Source of the DNA: Mucilaginibacter rubeus
Lineage (GTDB): Bacteria; Bacteroidota; Bacteroidia; Sphingobacteriales; Sphingobacteriaceae
Length of the DNA: 64,000 nucleotides
Reading direction: 5' to 3'
Assembly: GCF_003286415.2 (NCBI RefSeq)
Contig: NZ_CP043450.1
Span: forward strand, 4,898,001 to 4,962,000
Shown here piece after piece: positions 24,570-33,788 of this stretch. The notes below the pieces were generated by a model that worked only from the letters and a program-made list of their open reading frames with translations, did not search any database and was not told where the DNA came from. The translations under genes and the position numbers were made by a program. The first letter of the stretch is position 1. Each line of letters starts with the position of its first letter.

Positions 24570-25760
24570 TTAGTCGTTTATTGCTTTTACACCAGGTAAT
24601 TCTTTACCTTCCATGTACTCAAGCAAAGCACCACCACCGGTTGATACGTAGCTTACCTCATCGGTCATGCCAAATTTAGCAACCGCAGCGGCAGAATCAC
24701 CACCACCAATCAGTGAGAATGCACCGTTTTCAGTAGCTTTAGCTACCGCTTCGGCAATGGCTTTAGTACCACCTAAAAATTTCTCCATTTCAAAAACCCC
24801 CATCGGGCCGTTCCATAAAATGGTTTTTGATTCTTCAACTACTTTGCTGAATAAAGCAACAGTTTCCGGACCGATATCAAGGCCCATCCAGTTATCTTTT
24901 ATTTCGCCGGTTTTAGCTATATCAGTGTTAGCGTCATTTGAAAATGCATCAGCAATAATGTTATCTAAAGGCAACAACAGGTTTACACCTTTGTCTTTAG
25001 CTTTTTGCCTTAAGCTTAATGCAAGATCAAGTTTATCCATCTCAACCAATGAAGTACCAATGTTACCGCCATCAGCTTTAGCAAAGGTATAAGCCATACC
25101 ACCGCCAATGATCAGGTTATCAACTTTATCAAGCAAACGCTCAATCAGTTCAATTTTATCAGATACTTTTGAACCACCCATAATAGCTGTAAAAGGCTTA
25201 GGTGCGTTGTTCAGGATCTTTTCAGCATTGTTTAATTCGGCGGCCATCAGGTAACCGAAGTATTTAGCCTCAGGGAAAAACTGGGCAATGATAGCAGTTG
25301 AAGCGTGAGCACGGTGAGCAGTGCCGAATGCATCATTCACATATATGTCACCTAATTTTGATAATTTTTCGGCAAAGGCTACATCACCTTTTTCTTCTTC
25401 TTTATAAAAACGAAGGTTTTCTAATAATAAAACCTCGCCGTTACCAAGCGCTTTTGATTTTTCAACAGCCTGCTCGCCGATGCAATCATCAGCAAACTGA
25501 ACCTGCTGACCAAGCAGATCTGACAAATGAGATACGATATGCTTTAAAGAATATTTATCAGTAGGACCATCTTTCGGTCTGCCAAGGTGCGACATCAGGA
25601 TAACTTTACCACCATCTTTTAATATTTTTTTAATGGTTGGCAAAGCTGCCGTCATACGGTTATCGTCGGTAATATTGAAATTCTCGTCAAGAGGCACGTT
25701 AAAATCAACCCTGATGAGGGCTTTTTTGCCGGCAAAACTAATTTGATCTATTGTTTTCAT
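24570..25760 (-). CDS. pgk: Phosphoglycerate kinase
   Basis: Glycolytic enzyme converting 1,3-bisphosphoglycerate and ADP to 3-phosphoglycerate and ATP. Start ATG 25760 (MKTIDQISFAGKKALIRVDFNVP) gives 396 residues, the family norm; a longer frame to 25805 adds 15 residues with no match to the family N-terminus. Motifs include RVDFNVPLDE, MSHLGRPKDGP, GPMGVFEMEKF and SLIGGGDSAAAV. Downstream of a GNAT gene on the same strand and 1.4 kb from gap, the preceding step of glycolysis. Confidence 0.97.
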   Translation of the reverse strand: MKTIDQISFAGKKALIRVDFNVPLDENFNITDDNRMTAALPTIKKILKDGGKVILMSHLGRPKDGPTDKYSLKHIVSHLSDLLGQQVQFADDCIGEQAVEKSKALGNGEVLLLENLRFYKEEEKGDVAFAEKLSKLGDIYVNDAFGTAHRAHASTAIIAQFFPEAKYFGYLMAAELNNAEKILNNAPKPFTAIMGGSKVSDKIELIERLLDKVDNLIIGGGMAYTFAKADGGNIGTSLVEMDKLDLALSLRQKAKDKGVNLLLPLDNIIADAFSNDANTDIAKTGEIKDNWMGLDIGPETVALFSKVVEESKTILWNGPMGVFEMEKFLGGTKAIAEAVAKATENGAFSLIGGGDSAAAVAKFGMTDEVSYVSTGGGALLEYMEGKELPGVKAIND

Positions 25761-25861
25761 ATCTATTAAAGGGTCATTTGTTATGAACGGGCGCAAATTG
25801 AGCATTTTAATTCAAAATACTTAACTAAAATGGAAAAAAGCTGTTTCATTCCGCCGAAATT

Positions 25862-26296
25862 TCATCTTATTTTAACATACATTACATGATGAGGCCCTAT
25901 GCCCGGCACCTCAAATTCGGGCGAAACAATCTCAAAGCCAAGGCCACCATAAAAGCGTATCGCGCTTTTACGGGCGTTGCACCACAGGTAATCTGCCTTT
26001 TGCCCGCGCAGGTATACCAGGGCAAAGTTAACCAGCTGGTTGCCGAAACCTTTTCCTCTGTATTTTTCAATGGTTGCCATACCACGCAATTGGTAACCCA
26101 TACCATTAAATTCACCATAGCTTTGGGGGTGAAAAGAAGCCACGCATGCCAGCTCATCATCAACAAAATAACCAAGATGAAAATTGCCTTCGACATTATC
26201 TGAAGGAAAACGGCATTCATCAAGGGTGAGTCTGCCCTCACGCAGTACTTCGTTGCGTACATGAAGCAACTCATCAACATTAATAAACCTGACCAT
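25862..26296 (-). CDS. GNAT-family N-acetyltransferase
   Basis: 144 residues from ATG 26296 (MVRFINVDELLHVRNEVLRE). The acetyl-CoA site is ATIEKYRGKGFGNQLV and the C-terminal WCNARKSAIRFYGGLGFE follows GNAT form. A longer frame to 26401 would prefix 35 residues read through a small hairpin (TTCCCC/GGGGAA) and is not supported by homology pattern. The substrate is unknown. It lies 101 bp upstream of pgk and may share its transcript. Confidence 0.82.
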   Translation of the reverse strand: MVRFINVDELLHVRNEVLREGRLTLDECRFPSDNVEGNFHLGYFVDDELACVASFHPQSYGEFNGMGYQLRGMATIEKYRGKGFGNQLVNFALVYLRGQKADYLWCNARKSAIRFYGGLGFEIVSPEFEVPGIGPHHVMYVKIR

Positions 26297-26494
26297 AGCC
26301 GCAAAATTGGCAATTTTCCCCGAATGGGGAATTTTTATCCCATAAAAATAATAACTGCAGGTTAATGTTTCGCTGCCTCGCCCACTAACCCCAACCTTCA
26401 ATTAAAAGGATTTTCTTATTACTTACTATTAAACAAATCGGGAGTAAGGCATAGTTGTTGCCTCTGAAAGAAGAAAATTAGCAACACAACAAAA

Positions 26495-27145
26495 ATGAAA
26501 AAATATATTACCTACATTTTCCTTATCACCGTTTTCGCCAGCTGTAAAAAAACTGATATCGTACCCGAAGTAACAAAAGGTGCTACGGGTATAAATACAG
26601 GCACCAATACCGGCTCAGACTCAGGTACAAACACCGGTTCAAATACGGATGCAAGCATTCCGGCAGCCGGTACTGTAAAGCTTGACATAGCCGACCAAAT
26701 AGTAACTACCAAGGTAAGCGACAATACGCTTTATCTAAATTATACCGAAACTGTTAATTTGATTCTAAACGCTGATGATTATCAGAAGTCATCAGCAGTA
26801 CATTTCAAGGAGGATTTTTCAAAATCAGGACTGGCCAATTTTGACTTTACTACTGTTAACAAAGATAACCAGGTAGCAACCAACTATCTTGATGATAACC
26901 TTAACAATGTGGTTATAAAATCGGCTTCAACCTCAACTGTTAATGGTAAACAGCTTACCAAACTGGTATTAGAAAGGGCAATAAAATTTTCAAAAGCCTA
27001 TAAACAGCAAGACCTTGCTATTGAAGCACAAAATAATATTCTGAAACAAACTACTGATGTGATTGGCTTTTCTTCATATTACTATATGAACGGCAAAAAC
27101 ACCGATGCCACATCTACAACCGCTAAAGTTGTTTACAATAAATAA
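26495..27145 (+). CDS. Hypothetical lipoprotein with Gly/Thr/Asn/Ser linker
   Basis: 216 residues starting MKKYITYIFLITVFASCKK, with lipobox FASC at Cys16. After the anchor comes a low-complexity linker (NTGTNTGSDSGTNTGSNTD, residues ~35-53) and then a domain of about 160 residues that I do not recognise. The architecture suggests a surface-exposed or periplasmic anchored protein. It stands alone between divergent and convergent neighbours; its terminator overlaps the end of gap. Confidence 0.72.
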   Translation: MKKYITYIFLITVFASCKKTDIVPEVTKGATGINTGTNTGSDSGTNTGSNTDASIPAAGTVKLDIADQIVTTKVSDNTLYLNYTETVNLILNADDYQKSSAVHFKEDFSKSGLANFDFTTVNKDNQVATNYLDDNLNNVVIKSASTSTVNGKQLTKLVLERAIKFSKAYKQQDLAIEAQNNILKQTTDVIGFSSYYYMNGKNTDATSTTAKVVYNK

Positions 27146-27151
27146 TTGCAG

Positions 27152-27178
27152 GCAGCCGGCTTAGGCCGGCTGCTTTTT
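27152..27178 (+). terminator. Intrinsic terminator overlapping the 3' end of gap
   Basis: Arms GCAGCCGGC / GCCGGCTGC (27152-27160, 27165-27173), loop TTAG, then TTTTT. It ends transcription of the plus-strand lipoprotein gene, while the same bases encode the gap stop codon and its last residues KKQPA on the minus strand. Confidence 0.85.
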
Positions 27179-28168
27179 CAATTCGGCTATCTGAACTACC
27201 AAATCGGCCAATCGGCTGCTGTAGCCCATTTCATTATCATACCAGCCAACAACTTTTACAAGCCCTCCTACTATAGAGGTTAGTTGCGCATCAAAAACGC
27301 AGCTATGCGGGTTATCCAGTATATCTGTTGACACAATCGGATCTTCAGTATATTCCAGTACGTTTTTCATTGGCCCATCAGCCGCCTGTTTAAAAGCCTC
27401 GTTAATTTCGGCTATGGTAGGTTGCTTTTTAAGGCTGCAGGTAAAATCTGTTAACGAACCATTAAGCACCGGTACACGAATGCCGGCACCACCCAACCGT
27501 CCGTCTAAATGCGGGAATATAGCTGTTATGGCTTTGGCAGCACCTGTGGTTGTAGGTATGATAGAGGCAGACGCGGCACGTGCCCGTCTCAGGTCTTTAT
27601 GTGGAGCGTCATGCAAGTTCTGATCGCCGGTCATGGAATGCACAGTCGTAATATAACCATCAATAATACCCCAGTTTTCGTCCAGTATTTTCACCATCGC
27701 GGCAACGTTGTTGGTTGTGCATGAAGCGTTTGACAATATCGGCGACTGAAGGTCAACCTGCCCGTCATTCACTGCAAGCACAACAGTGGGTACATTTTTA
27801 TCTGTTGAAGGGGCAGATATGATAACCTGCCGTGCCCCGGCTGTTAAATGGGCTTCGGCGCCTTTTCTGGAAGTAAATTTACCGGTAGATTCGATAACCA
27901 GATCGATATCCAGCGCTTTCCAGGGTAAGTTAAGCGGGTCCCGTTCGGCAAGTACCTGTATGTGGTTACCGTTAATGATAAGGCCGTTATCATCAGCGCT
28001 AACCTCGCCTTTAAATCCGCGGTGAACAGAATCATACTTAAATAAATGGGCAAGAGTTTGCGTGTCGGTAAGGTCATTTATAGCAACCACCTGTATTTCG
28101 GGGTGCGATAGAATGTTCCTTAAAAATATACGGCCAATGCGGCCAAACCCGTTTATAGCTATCTTCAT
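27161..28168 (-). CDS. gap: Glyceraldehyde-3-phosphate dehydrogenase
   Basis: Glycolytic NAD-dependent enzyme producing 1,3-bisphosphoglycerate. Rossmann motif INGFGRIGR at 5-13; Asp32 after the second strand favours NAD over NADP. Catalytic Cys150 lies in SNASCTTNN. The C-terminal WYDNEMGYSSRLADL is canonical. 335 residues. The last codons coincide with a terminator for the opposite strand. It is downstream of a WecA-like gene but has its own candidate promoter, so it is probably transcribed alone. Confidence 0.97.
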   Translation of the reverse strand: MKIAINGFGRIGRIFLRNILSHPEIQVVAINDLTDTQTLAHLFKYDSVHRGFKGEVSADDNGLIINGNHIQVLAERDPLNLPWKALDIDLVIESTGKFTSRKGAEAHLTAGARQVIISAPSTDKNVPTVVLAVNDGQVDLQSPILSNASCTTNNVAAMVKILDENWGIIDGYITTVHSMTGDQNLHDAPHKDLRRARAASASIIPTTTGAAKAITAIFPHLDGRLGGAGIRVPVLNGSLTDFTCSLKKQPTIAEINEAFKQAADGPMKNVLEYTEDPIVSTDILDNPHSCVFDAQLTSIVGGLVKVVGWYDNEMGYSSRLADLVVQIAELKKQPA

Positions 28169-28188
28169 CGCAAAGTATTATAGTGCAA

Positions 28189-28196
28189 CAAAGTTA
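28189..28196 (-). promoter_or_regulatory. Candidate -7 element for gap
   Basis: Minus strand TAACTTTG, an exact TAnnTTTG match 20 bp before the gap ATG. No good TTG was seen at the -33 position, so support is partial. Confidence 0.45.
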
Positions 28197-28258
28197 ATGA
28201 AGATGGATGGTTAATTTCCAGGTTTGTATGATTACTACCTGCAGGTTACAATTGACCG

Positions 28259-29362
28259 TCAATCGCCAAAATTGCGGAACATCAGGAACCCGCGTCTTTT
28301 TAAACGGATAAAATAAGTGATCGCCCAGTTAAAGGATAGCGATAATAAAAATATCAATACGATAAGTAAAGAGTTATTTAAACCATTGAAAATTAACACC
28401 ATTACTATCGAAACAAGGTTTAGACACGCTAAAACCATAGTGGTTTGCAGATGTGTTAAACCTATTTTCAATATGCGGTGATGGATATGGTTCCTGTCTG
28501 CATCAAACGGCGATTTTCCGTTTAAGATACGGATAGTAAAAACCCTGAGGGTATCAAAAACAGGACCTATAAGTATGGCAACAATTAAGGCCGGAGCTGT
28601 ATATATAAAAGGTAATTTAACTGTTGAGATCTTACTTAGCTCAATAAATTTAATAGCCATTACTGCCGTTACCAAGCCAATAAGCAGGGCTCCGGTATCG
28701 CCCATAAATATTTTAGCAGGGGTTATATTAAAACGTAAAAAACCAAGTACCGCACCCACCATAGCAAGTGAAATTGCAGCCAGCTCGTACTGTTGCATAT
28801 AAATAAACAGCGCGGCGAAAGTGCTGTTGGCAATAATGCCTGTGGTTGCAGCCAATCCGTCAATACCATCAATAAGGTTAAATGAATTGATGACAAGCAT
28901 AATAACCAATATAGACAGTATTACACTCGGAATATATGGCAGGGCAAAAATATCAAACACACCATACATGCTGCTGATCCGGATATCTCCTGGGATAACC
29001 AATATAGCGGCAACTACAAACTGGATCAAGAACTTTGTACTGGAATTAACTCCCGACAAATCATCCTTTAATCCCATGGCAAACAAAATGATACAAGCTG
29101 TTAGCAGGTAACTAACCGGCAGCGCTTTATCAATAATGCTGAATAATAAAGCGGTAATGGTAAAACTCACAAAAATGGCTACGCCGCCTAAACGCGGAAT
29201 ACCCTGATCATGCTGTTTCCTGAAATGGCCAACATCATCATACAAATGGCGGGCACGCGCAACATGTAAAATTGAAGGTATACATAGCAGTGTTACCAGT
29301 GTTGAAAATACGACTATGAGCACATTATAAACAAAATGATAAGAGCGTAGAAATTCAAGCAT
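28259..29362 (-). CDS. MraY/WecA-family undecaprenyl-phosphate glycosylphosphotransferase
   Basis: Polytopic membrane enzyme (about 11 helices, 367 residues) that transfers a UDP-sugar-1-phosphate, probably GlcNAc-1-P, to undecaprenyl phosphate to start a surface glycan. Motifs: MGLKDDLSGVNSSTKF, NLIDGIDGLAATTG, FMGDTGALLIG, and the WecA/TagO-type DADRNHIHHRIL instead of the MraY HHHYQKKG. It is distinct from mraY at 5051-6292. A surface-polysaccharide acetyltransferase gene is divergent from it. Confidence 0.92.
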   Translation of the reverse strand: MLEFLRSYHFVYNVLIVVFSTLVTLLCIPSILHVARARHLYDDVGHFRKQHDQGIPRLGGVAIFVSFTITALLFSIIDKALPVSYLLTACIILFAMGLKDDLSGVNSSTKFLIQFVVAAILVIPGDIRISSMYGVFDIFALPYIPSVILSILVIMLVINSFNLIDGIDGLAATTGIIANSTFAALFIYMQQYELAAISLAMVGAVLGFLRFNITPAKIFMGDTGALLIGLVTAVMAIKFIELSKISTVKLPFIYTAPALIVAILIGPVFDTLRVFTIRILNGKSPFDADRNHIHHRILKIGLTHLQTTMVLACLNLVSIVMVLIFNGLNNSLLIVLIFLLSLSFNWAITYFIRLKRRGFLMFRNFGD

Positions 29363-29673
29363 ATGCTATAAATGTGTTTTAGTGACCGGTCTATTCATTT
29401 AAGGGTTTATAAAGCCTTTATACGAAGACGACCGGAAAAGGTTAACTAATGATTAAAAGAATTAAGATTTTTCTGGTAACAACTTTAATACTATAGCTAA
29501 AACCTGCAAAACACAACATTTCAGCATATTGCCTTCAAATCAGTGTGGGAGACTTTATCGTTCAATCTGTCATTTGCTTTTTTTATAACTCGTTAAGATA
29601 AAAGGTCAACCCTGTGATTGACCATCCTGCCATATTTAATATCATTCCCTGCACTATTATAGCGCTTAGCCTG
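29363..29673. other. Divergent intergenic region
   Basis: About 310 bp without a gene. The only structure noted is a small hairpin GGTCAA / TTGACC near 29608-29627. Confidence 0.5.
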
Positions 29674-29681
29674 TATATTTG
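29674..29681 (+). promoter_or_regulatory. Candidate -7 element for the acetyltransferase gene
   Basis: TATATTTG, an exact TAnnTTTG match 32 bp before ATG 29714. No convincing -33 TTG. Confidence 0.5.
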
Positions 29682-29713
29682 GGCTAAACGTAACGACAAG
29701 CTTAGCGCCGCAG

Positions 29714-30265
29714 ATGTTAAAAACAGACCTTTCAATCTATAATAACTATCCTTATAATCCTGGCGGCAATGTTTTAAAACGCGTTTTATGGTATTATTTT
29801 AATGCTGTATTTTTTAAAACCAGCATTATACCCTCAAGCGCATTTAAGGTATTTTGTCTGAAACTGTTTGGAGCACGGATAGGAAAGCACGTTACTATTA
29901 AACCTTGCGTAAATATCAAATATCCATGGAACCTCCGTATAGGCGATGAAACCTGGGTTGGCGAAAACGTATGGATAGATAGCCTGGTGCTGATTGATAT
30001 CGGGGCAAATGTGTGCCTGTCGCAGGGGGCGATATTACTAACCGGCAGCCACAATTACAAGAAAAAATCCTTTGACTTAATAACCAAAGGCATAATTTTG
30101 GAAGATGGGGTGTGGATCTGTGCCGGAGCCATGGTAAACCCGGGCGTAACAGCAGCATCGCACGCGGTACTTACCAGTGGCTCCATCGCCACAAACAATC
30201 TTGACGCGTACGGTATTTACCAGGGTAACCCAGCGGTAAAGATCCGGACACGCGAAATCAGTTAA
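29714..30265 (+). CDS. WcaF-like left-handed beta-helix acetyltransferase
   Basis: 183-residue O-acetyltransferase of the hexapeptide-repeat class, similar in form to colanic-acid acetyltransferase WcaF. The beta-helix repeats run from IGKHVTIKPCVNIKYPWNL through IGDETWVGENVWIDSLVLI to GVWICAGAMVNPGVTAASH, with active-site-like GSHNYKKKSFD. It probably decorates an exopolysaccharide or lipopolysaccharide. It starts a two-gene unit with the membrane protein 28 bp downstream, opposite the WecA-like gene. Confidence 0.88.
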   Translation: MLKTDLSIYNNYPYNPGGNVLKRVLWYYFNAVFFKTSIIPSSAFKVFCLKLFGARIGKHVTIKPCVNIKYPWNLRIGDETWVGENVWIDSLVLIDIGANVCLSQGAILLTGSHNYKKKSFDLITKGIILEDGVWICAGAMVNPGVTAASHAVLTSGSIATNNLDAYGIYQGNPAVKIRTREIS

Positions 30266-30293
30266 CTATATGTCATCTGCTTAAAATAATTAT

Positions 30294-31865
30294 ATGCTGA
30301 AACAAAAACTACAAGCCCACCAAATCATTTTATTGGTTATCAGCGGGATTGTTTTCATTATGGGCATCATGCTGATCATCGCCCCGGCAGCCATCTACCC
30401 CGACCCAAGCAAAGGCTTCCAGGTAATGCGCTCAATGGAGCTGGGCTCGGCTTTTAATATCAGCGTAAAACCCGACCAAAACGATATCAGCAAAAACACA
30501 TCTGAATTTTTAGCGTGGTGGTCGCCGGGGCAATACCTGGTACCTTATTTTTTTAAGCTGATTTTAGGCGTGAATACCGGGCGGGCTTCCTCTATAGTAA
30601 CCCTGTTATTTTCGTTATCGGGAATTTTTGGCTTTTACTACTTCTTTAAAAAGGCCGGCTTTACGCCTATGATATCGGCCTTAAGCGTGCTGTTCATATT
30701 TATCCAGGTATCGTTTTTTACACCTTATGTATTTTATAACGGAGGCGAGGTATTGCTTTTAGGATATACAGGCTGGTTTTTATACGGATGCGTTGCCTTT
30801 GAAAAAATCAGTTGGAAAATGGCGGTATTTCTGTTTGCTGCCGGCATCATTGGCTTTATTTGTAAATCATCATTTTTATGGATGCTGGCGGCTGCCTGCT
30901 GCTTTTTATGGATCAGGTTTTCTGTAGGAACAAAAGACATTGTTACCTGGATAAAAAACGGCATCTGGATAAGTATCCCCGCGATACTTTCATTACTTAC
31001 CATCAATCATTTTTACCTTTCTAAGGGCGGCAACCCATCAACAGTACACGGGAGCGTCAAGCTGGCCTGGGAAACTTTTGGCTTTCCGCTGGCATCGCCA
31101 ATATTAACAGCCTTTTCTATAGATGATTTAACCAACGGACTGCTGTTCCATGACGATACGCCTATGTTCTCCTACGTTTGGGGTGTAATAATTGTATTGG
31201 TTTGCGCTTTATTGAGCATTTTATTGATCAGGTTTGTTGTGAAAAAAGTACCGTACAAACACTACGCACTGCTATTAACAGTGTTTTATGTGGTAGCGGT
31301 GCTGTTTTTTGGGCAATCATTCCTGAGGCAGGCCAATATCTCATACGAGGCAAGGCACTTAAGATTAATAGGACTTATTGCCGCTCCGGGCATCATTTAC
31401 CTGGTAAGTGAACTGCAAAGAGGCTTCAAATACCTGTTTTATTTTGTGTGCTTTGTAATAGCCTATTCAAGCTATAAATATTTTGTACCGAGCTATTTCC
31501 AAAATAAAAATATCAGCGCGAGAGGGTATTCAGGAATAGCGCAGCTTTTTATTGATCAGCCATCGTTAAATTATATCCGCAACCTGGATAAGCAAAACAC
31601 CAATGCCATTTTTGTATTCAACAGCCCTGATCTGAGCCTCGAGATTGAACATAACCGTACCATAACGGTTGAAGATATCGGCCCCGAAGTAGCAATTGAT
31701 TATGATGATTATGTATACAAAGGCCACGCCGGCCCGTTATACATTGTGTTACCATCCAATTATCTCGGCCCAAAATCAACCATTATGCGCAAATGCTTTC
31801 CGGGATATAAGGGCTTTAAAATGACGATGCTGAGTAACGATTATATTTTGTGGGAAGCTAAATAA
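30294..31865 (+). CDS. Polytopic membrane protein, glycosyltransferase-39-like topology
   Basis: 523 residues with about 11 membrane helices in the first ~400 and a soluble C-terminal part (residues ~415-523) including FNSPDLSLEIEHNRTITVED. The layout resembles GT-C lipid-linked sugar transferases or polysaccharide-unit enzymes, but the usual acidic loop motif is not clear, so function is open. It follows the acetyltransferase by 28 bp. Its 3' end overlaps the convergent obg gene by 8 bp. Confidence 0.75.
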   Translation: MLKQKLQAHQIILLVISGIVFIMGIMLIIAPAAIYPDPSKGFQVMRSMELGSAFNISVKPDQNDISKNTSEFLAWWSPGQYLVPYFFKLILGVNTGRASSIVTLLFSLSGIFGFYYFFKKAGFTPMISALSVLFIFIQVSFFTPYVFYNGGEVLLLGYTGWFLYGCVAFEKISWKMAVFLFAAGIIGFICKSSFLWMLAAACCFLWIRFSVGTKDIVTWIKNGIWISIPAILSLLTINHFYLSKGGNPSTVHGSVKLAWETFGFPLASPILTAFSIDDLTNGLLFHDDTPMFSYVWGVIIVLVCALLSILLIRFVVKKVPYKHYALLLTVFYVVAVLFFGQSFLRQANISYEARHLRLIGLIAAPGIIYLVSELQRGFKYLFYFVCFVIAYSSYKYFVPSYFQNKNISARGYSGIAQLFIDQPSLNYIRNLDKQNTNAIFVFNSPDLSLEIEHNRTITVEDIGPEVAIDYDDYVYKGHAGPLYIVLPSNYLGPKSTIMRKCFPGYKGFKMTMLSNDYILWEAK

Positions 31866-32865
31866 CGCTGGCATTGATCTCTTTCCAAAGGAGGTCTTTT
31901 AGCTGATCGATATTTTTCTGGGCCACAGATGATATAAATACAAAGGGGATGCCATCAGGGATCTCCTTTTTCATTTCGGCCTGCAATTCATCATCAAGCA
32001 TATCGGTTTTGGTTACAGCCAGCACACGGGGCTTGTGCATTAGTTCGGGGTTGTATTCTTCCAATTCGCGCAGTAATATGTCATACTCTTCTTTGATGCT
32101 ACGTGATGTATCGGCAGGTACCATAAACAACAATACCGAGTTACGTTCGATATGTCTTAAAAACCGAAGTCCTAAACCTTTTCCCTGCGATGCACCTTCA
32201 ATAATGCCCGGGATATCGGCCATTACAAATGAACGGCCTCCGCGGTATGACACTATACCCAAATTAGGCACCAGTGTAGTAAAGGCATAATCGGCAATTT
32301 CGGGCTTAGCAGCAGAAACTACCGAAAGCAGGGTTGATTTACCCGCATTTGGGAAACCTACCAAACCAACATCGGCCAATACTTTAAGCTCAAGGATATT
32401 CCAGTCTTCACGGCCCTCTTCGCCGGGTTGGGCAAAACGAGGTGTTTGTAATGTTGATGTTTTAAAATGCCAGTTACCTAAACCACCACGACCACCCGGA
32501 GTAAGAATTTTTGTTTCGCCGTCTTGCGTTATCTCAAAAAGCACTTCACCGGTTTCGGCATTTTTTACAGTTGTACCAAGGGGAACTTCCAATATTTCGT
32601 CGCGACCGGTTTTGCCCGAACGTAATGAGCTACCTCCCGAATCGCCATCACCTGCAATTACGTGTTTACGATATTTGAGGTGCAGCATAGTCCATAACTG
32701 GGCGTTACCTTTAACAATAACATGGCCGCCCCTGCCGCCATCACCGCCATCAGGACCACCTTTTGAAGTTAATATATCACGGTGCAAATGGGCAGAACCG
32801 GCACCTCCGTGGCCCGAGCGGCAACAGATTTTTACATAATCAACAAAATTTGAACCCTGAGACAT
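31858..32865 (-). CDS. obg: GTPase Obg
   Basis: Essential ribosome-associated GTPase. The Gly-rich Obg fold occupies residues 1-160 (GGPDGGDGGRGGHVIVKG; LRSGKTGRDEI). The GTPase domain shows G1 GFPNAGKSTLL, G3 DIPGIIEGASQGKGLG and a G4 box that reads TKTD rather than the canonical NKxD. 335 residues with no C-terminal OCT extension. It lies downstream of adk on the same strand across a gap with a perfect 23 bp stem, and overlaps the opposite-strand gene by 8 bp. Confidence 0.95.
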   Translation of the reverse strand: MSQGSNFVDYVKICCRSGHGGAGSAHLHRDILTSKGGPDGGDGGRGGHVIVKGNAQLWTMLHLKYRKHVIAGDGDSGGSSLRSGKTGRDEILEVPLGTTVKNAETGEVLFEITQDGETKILTPGGRGGLGNWHFKTSTLQTPRFAQPGEEGREDWNILELKVLADVGLVGFPNAGKSTLLSVVSAAKPEIADYAFTTLVPNLGIVSYRGGRSFVMADIPGIIEGASQGKGLGLRFLRHIERNSVLLFMVPADTSRSIKEEYDILLRELEEYNPELMHKPRVLAVTKTDMLDDELQAEMKKEIPDGIPFVFISSVAQKNIDQLKDLLWKEINASVI

Positions 32866-32888
32866 AATTTTTGATTTAGACGGAAAGT

Positions 32889-32960
32889 CCGAAAGTCAGT
32901 AAAGTCCGCAAAATTAAGAATTTTTAACGTTCCTAACTTGCGGACTTTACTGACTTTCGG
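32889..32960. repeat. Perfect 23-bp inverted repeat in the adk-obg gap
   Basis: Arms 32889-32911 and 32938-32960, built from AAAGTCC/GAAAGTC-type units (CCGAAAGTCAGTAAAGTCC), with a 26 nt spacer. Class C array with inverted copy; the same word family occurs inside ispG at 57841-57872. Confidence 0.85.
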
Positions 32961-32976
32961 TCTTAAGACTTTAAGA

Positions 32977-33555
32977 CTATTTTTTATATGATTCGTTCAC
33001 ATCAACAATTTCGGCGAAGATCTCATTAACCGAGCCCACACCGTTTATACTTGTAAACTTATCTTGTTGTTGATAAAAACCAGCTACAGGAGCGGTTTTG
33101 TCATTGTATTCTTTAATGCGTTTGCGGATCACTTCGGGGTTGGCATCATCCGGGCGGCCAGATTCTTTACCACGCTCCAACAAGCGGCGCTCCAATTCAT
33201 CATCACCAACTTCAAGTGCTATCATACCCGAAATGGCAGATTCTTTTGATTCCAGTAATTGATCTAAAGCTTCGGCCTGCGCAACTGTACGCGGGAAGCC
33301 GTCAAAAATAAAACCCTTAGCGTCTTTGTTAGCGTCAAGCTTATTGCTGATCATGCCAATAACTACAGCATCCGGAACGAGTTTTCCGTCGTCCATCAGT
33401 TTTTTGGCTTCCAAACCTAACTCAGTACCTTGTGCAATTTCGCCACGTAACAAATCTCCAGTTGAAAGGTGGATCAAATCGTATTTTTCAATAAGTTTTT
33501 TCGACTGAGTACCTTTCCCGGCTCCGGGAGGGCCAAACAAAACCAGATTTAGCAT
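32977..33555 (-). CDS. adk: Adenylate kinase
   Basis: Interconverts ATP + AMP and two ADP. P-loop GPPGAGKGTQS at residues 8-18, AMP-site IHLSTGDLLRGE and FDGFPRTVAQAEAL, and LID region RGKESGRPDDANPEVIRKRI. 192 residues: a short-LID form without the four-Cys zinc site. Upstream is tRNA-Arg with its terminator; downstream is obg. Confidence 0.97.
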   Translation of the reverse strand: MLNLVLFGPPGAGKGTQSKKLIEKYDLIHLSTGDLLRGEIAQGTELGLEAKKLMDDGKLVPDAVVIGMISNKLDANKDAKGFIFDGFPRTVAQAEALDQLLESKESAISGMIALEVGDDELERRLLERGKESGRPDDANPEVIRKRIKEYNDKTAPVAGFYQQQDKFTSINGVGSVNEIFAEIVDVNESYKK

Positions 33556-33571
33556 GCTCTTGATAAATTAA

Positions 33572-33601
33572 AAGCCTTTCGGTAATACAACAGAAAGGCT
33601 T
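33572..33601 (-). terminator. Intrinsic terminator after tRNA-Arg
   Basis: Arms AAGCCTTTC / GAAAGGCTT (33572-33580, 33593-33601) followed on the minus strand by TTTTAATTT. It lies between the tRNA gene and adk. Confidence 0.7.
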
Positions 33602-33652
33602 ACAGTTAATTTGCACCTGCGGTGGAAAAATCCCGGGCTGCAGGCTTTGTTG

Positions 33653-33726
33653 TGCACTCGAAGGGAGTCGAACCCCTAACCTTCTGATCCGTAGTCAGAT
33701 GCTCTATCCAATTGAGCTACGAGTGC
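33653..33726 (-). tRNA. tRNA-Arg (anticodon ACG)
   Basis: 74 nt cloverleaf on the minus strand. Acceptor GCACTCG / CGAGTGC, D-arm GCTC...GAGC, anticodon stem TCTGA / TCAGA with loop CTACGGA (anticodon ACG, reading CGU), T-loop TTCGACT, discriminator A. CCA is not encoded. The wobble A34 should be deaminated to inosine. Confidence 0.97.
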
Positions 33727-33788
33727 CTGTTCCGAAATGGAATGCAAAGATAGGTTTTAAAACTTTCGTTGCAAATTTTTATTCAAAA

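Noticed and set aside
26297..26401. Longer N-terminus for the GNAT protein upstream of pgk
   Set aside because: 35 extra residues with no GNAT pattern and a small hairpin in the DNA; ATG 26296 gives a normal domain.
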